Assembly (NCBI GenBank): GCA_030621535.1
Contig: JAUXHM010000061.1
Coordinates: forward strand, 1 to 6,599
Direction: 5' to 3'
Origin: Candidatus Methanophagales archaeon
GTDB taxonomy: Archaea; Halobacteriota; Syntropharchaeia; Alkanophagales; Methanospirareceae
Length of the DNA: 6,599 nucleotides
Shown: piece by piece, positions 5,132-6,599 of the stretch
Layout of the letters: each line of letters starts with the position of its first letter
Position numbering within the stretch: position 1 is the first letter of the stretch
The notes under the pieces: generated by a model
Database searches by the model: none
What the model saw: only the letters and a program-made list of their open reading frames with translations
Told to the model about the DNA's origin: nothing
Made by a program: the position numbers and the translations under genes

Positions 5132-5992
5132 ATGAAAATAAAGAAAGTTTGTGTTGTGGGAATAGGCGTAATGGGAACGGGAATAGTGCAGATATGCGCT
5201 CAGGCGGGTTACGCTACGTCGGTTGTCGGCAGGAGCGAACAATCGCTGGAAAAAGGACTGGGGAAAATAAAAAACGACCTTACGAGACTCGCAAAGAAAG
5301 GGCAGATGGAACGGGAGGAAGTGGACAGAATTGTAGATGCGATAACGGCAAATGCGACAACGAGTTTAGAAGAAGGTGCAGAAGGAGCGGATTTTGTGAT
5401 TGAAGCGGTATATGAGGATTTAGAGCTGAAGCAGGGGATATTTAGAGAATTGGATCGAATATGTCCCGAACATGCTATTCTGGGCAGTAATACCTCAACG
5501 TTTCCTATTACTGCTTTAGCCACCGTAACAAAAAGACCGGATAAAGTAATTGGCACGCATTTTATGAACCCGCCACCGGTCGTGAAGGGAATGGAGATAA
5601 TAAAATCGTTATTAACCTCTGAAGACACGGTAAACATAACGAAAGAGTTCGTAAAGTCGTTGGGAAAGGAGCCGATTGAAATCAAGGATTCCCCGGGGTT
5701 CGTGGTGAGCCGAATGATCTGTCTTGTGATGAACGAAGCGGTGAGGATGCATGAGGAGGACATCGCATCTGTTGCGGACATAGATAAAATAGCGAAATTG
5801 TGTTTTAACTGGCCTATTGGTCCGTTCCAGCTTTTAGATTTGATTGGAATAGACATTGTAGCTGCGGTTCTCAACACGATGTACAATGAGACCGGAAAAG
5901 AGCGATTCAAACCCGCGCTTCTTATGATGCAAATGGTGAGAGCGGGCTGGACAGGCAGAAAAGCAGGAAAAGGGTTCTACGAGTATGAGTAG
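5132..5992 (+). CDS. 3-hydroxyacyl-CoA dehydrogenase (3-hydroxybutyryl-CoA dehydrogenase-like)
   Basis: A 286-residue single-function dehydrogenase that reversibly oxidises a (S)-3-hydroxyacyl-CoA to the 3-ketoacyl-CoA with NAD(P). The N-terminal Rossmann fold has GIGVMGTG (10-17). FVIEAVYEDLELKQGIF (88-104) is family-typical. The active-site SNTSTF (119-124) gives Ser119, and His143 lies in GTHFMNPPP with Glu155 after it as the likely dyad. The linker SPGFVVSR (187-194) has Ser where human HADH and clostridial Hbd have a conserved Asn. The C-terminal helical domain has WPIGPFQLLDLIGID (227-241) and ends RKAGKGFYEYE. Length matches Hbd (about 280-290). It starts 37 nt after DUF35 in the same direction. 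Together with the thiolase it covers two consecutive steps of short-chain beta-oxidation or its reverse. Direction and chain length are not visible. Confidence 0.92.
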   Translation: MKIKKVCVVGIGVMGTGIVQICAQAGYATSVVGRSEQSLEKGLGKIKNDLTRLAKKGQMEREEVDRIVDAITANATTSLEEGAEGADFVIEAVYEDLELKQGIFRELDRICPEHAILGSNTSTFPITALATVTKRPDKVIGTHFMNPPPVVKGMEIIKSLLTSEDTVNITKEFVKSLGKEPIEIKDSPGFVVSRMICLVMNEAVRMHEEDIASVADIDKIAKLCFNWPIGPFQLLDLIGIDIVAAVLNTMYNETGKERFKPALLMMQMVRAGWTGRKAGKGFYEYE

Positions 5993-6316
5993 GTGGAGGT
6001 GCAAAACGAGGCAGAAGAAACTGAGGAAGGGATTTATAAGCTATCTATGAATCAGGAACAGGCGAAAGACCGAGCAAGAGCACTTCTCGACGTGATTGAA
6101 AACATGTGCGAAATACGGATTACTAATTCAGAGCAGGTTATCGAGGCGATAACCGAAAAAAAAAACCTCGATGAGCAGAGGATATTAACGATTTCTACCT
6201 CTTTAAACTCTTGGGTTGCGATGAATCCGTTGGATATGGGAGAGGTCAAGATACCGGTGGAGGTCGTGAATGAGTTGATTTGTTGTATTTGTATAGCGGA
6301 AATGAAAACATTATAA
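5993..6316 (+). CDS. Hypothetical protein, unrecognised
   Basis: I do not recognise this protein. The frame opens at a GTG directly after the dehydrogenase stop and runs 107 codons. It is acidic, mostly helical by composition, and ends with a Cys-rich segment ELICCICIAEMKTL. There are no transmembrane segments, signal peptide or clear metal-binding pattern beyond Cys-Cys-x-Cys near the end. The start is uncertain: GTG 5993, GTG 5999 and ATG 6047 (giving 89 residues from MNQEQAKDRARALL) are all in frame. GGAGGTG at 5995-6001 resembles a strong Shine-Dalgarno but has no start codon at a good distance. A run of ten A at 6156-6165 is a site prone to length error. Tight packing behind the dehydrogenase suggests co-transcription. 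Confidence 0.6.
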   Translation: MEVQNEAEETEEGIYKLSMNQEQAKDRARALLDVIENMCEIRITNSEQVIEAITEKKNLDEQRILTISTSLNSWVAMNPLDMGEVKIPVEVVNELICCICIAEMKTL

Positions 6317-6320
6317 ATAA
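6311..6320 (+). promoter_or_regulatory. TATA-like box upstream of the right-hand antitoxin-like gene
   Basis: TTATAAATAA closely matches the archaeal TATA consensus and is preceded by the purine-rich GAAAACA, a plausible BRE. It overlaps the stop codon of the preceding gene and lies about 42 nt before the ATG at 6358. With about 25 nt to the start site the leader would be short and would just include the GTGGGG at 6343-6348. This suggests the antitoxin-like gene is transcribed independently of the metabolic cluster. Confidence 0.5.
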
Positions 6321-6357
6321 CAAAAATAATGCAATAGCTAAAGTGGGGAATAGAACT

Positions 6358-6597
6358 ATGGAAGCAATCAAACAAATGGTAAGGATTCCCGAGGACCACG
6401 AGATAAAGATAAAGATTCCTTATTATATACCTGAAAATGAAGTGGTGGAGGTGCTTTTGATTGTCAAGAAAAAGCCTGCTGCTTTTAAACAGAAAGTAGA
6501 GGAGTTAAAAGAGGCAGTAAGGGATAAGGTTTTCCTTGACGACCTTAGAGACGTTTCAGAGGACTTTAAAGCACTTGATTTAGAAGGATGGGCGTAA
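6358..6597 (+). CDS. Putative antitoxin (VapB-like small protein)
   Basis: A 79-residue protein. The N-terminal part, with IKIKIPYYIPENEVVEVLLI at 16-35, reads as short beta strands. A charged helix KQKVEELKEAVRD (44-56) and a tail with FLDDLRDVSEDFKALDLEGW (59-78) follow. This layout is common among small archaeal antitoxin-type proteins: a strand-rich DNA-binding or dimer half followed by a toxin-wrapping tail ending DLEGW. The assigned ATG at 6358 has GTGGGG nine bases upstream. A longer frame opens at 6280 but overlaps the previous gene and encodes an unlikely Asn/Lys-rich stretch. The stop ends 2 nt before the window edge, so the partner toxin, often a PIN or RelE-type protein, would be next. 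Family assignment is by resemblance and not certain. Confidence 0.6.
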   Translation: MEAIKQMVRIPEDHEIKIKIPYYIPENEVVEVLLIVKKKPAAFKQKVEELKEAVRDKVFLDDLRDVSEDFKALDLEGWA

Positions 6598-6599
6598 AC

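Noticed and set aside
5209..5910. Minus-strand open frame of 233 codons opposite the dehydrogenase gene
   Set aside because: It lies wholly within a strongly supported dehydrogenase gene, has Ser/Ile-rich composition with no recognisable motif, and is a by-product of the sense-strand codon pattern.
6280..6357. Upstream ATG extension of the right-hand antitoxin-like protein
   Set aside because: It overlaps the preceding gene by 37 nt, encodes an Asn/Lys-rich leader unlike the rest, and ignores the GTGGGG-spaced ATG at 6358 and the TATA-like box.

Overview
The window looks archaeal, most likely an anaerobic euryarchaeon. It has an archaeal-type Elp3 tRNA-modifying enzyme, a PAC2-family proteasome-assembly-chaperone homologue, a CooT-type nickel-binding miniprotein, and an SCP-x-type thiolase with a DUF35 zinc-ribbon/OB partner. 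TATA-like boxes and weak or absent Shine-Dalgarno sites fit this. The combination resembles the ANME-1/Methanophagales, Syntrophoarchaeum or Alkanophagales group, but that placement is an inference from gene content and I could not test it.

Layout, left to right. (1) Positions 1-90 hold the C-terminal end of an antitoxin-like protein on the plus strand, followed by a possible 27-codon toxin remnant (80-163) that runs into an imperfect 31-nt inverted repeat (132-237). (2) A minus-strand pair, PAC2 protein then Elp3, is separated by 6 nt and reads leftward from about 2675 to 255. (3) A 125-bp AT-rich divergent promoter region (2676-2800). (4) A plus-strand metabolic cluster: CooT-like protein, thiolase, DUF35 protein, 3-hydroxyacyl-CoA dehydrogenase and an unrecognised 107-residue protein. 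(5) A second, unrelated antitoxin-like gene (6358-6597) at the right edge behind its own TATA-like box; any partner toxin lies outside the window.

The thiolase, DUF35 protein and 3-hydroxyacyl-CoA dehydrogenase form a plausible short-chain acyl-CoA module interconverting acetyl-CoA, acetoacetyl-CoA and 3-hydroxybutyryl-CoA, or longer homologues. No HMG-CoA synthase is adjacent, so this looks more like a beta-oxidation-type or acyl-CoA-building module than the mevalonate cluster in which thiolase and DUF35 are usually seen in archaea.

The most unusual structure is a compact element of about 420 bp (4199-4618) between the thiolase and DUF35 genes. It carries a gene of the 23S-rRNA-intervening-sequence four-helix-bundle family and is bounded by a perfect 17-nt inverted repeat whose left copy lies in a 14-nt tandem duplication. 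The gene has an in-frame TAA at codon 98, and the rest of the expected fourth helix is still readable in the same frame up to a TAG inside the right repeat arm. The right arm ends 5 nt before the likely DUF35 start codon, so the element appears to have landed inside the metabolic operon and replaced the leader of DUF35.
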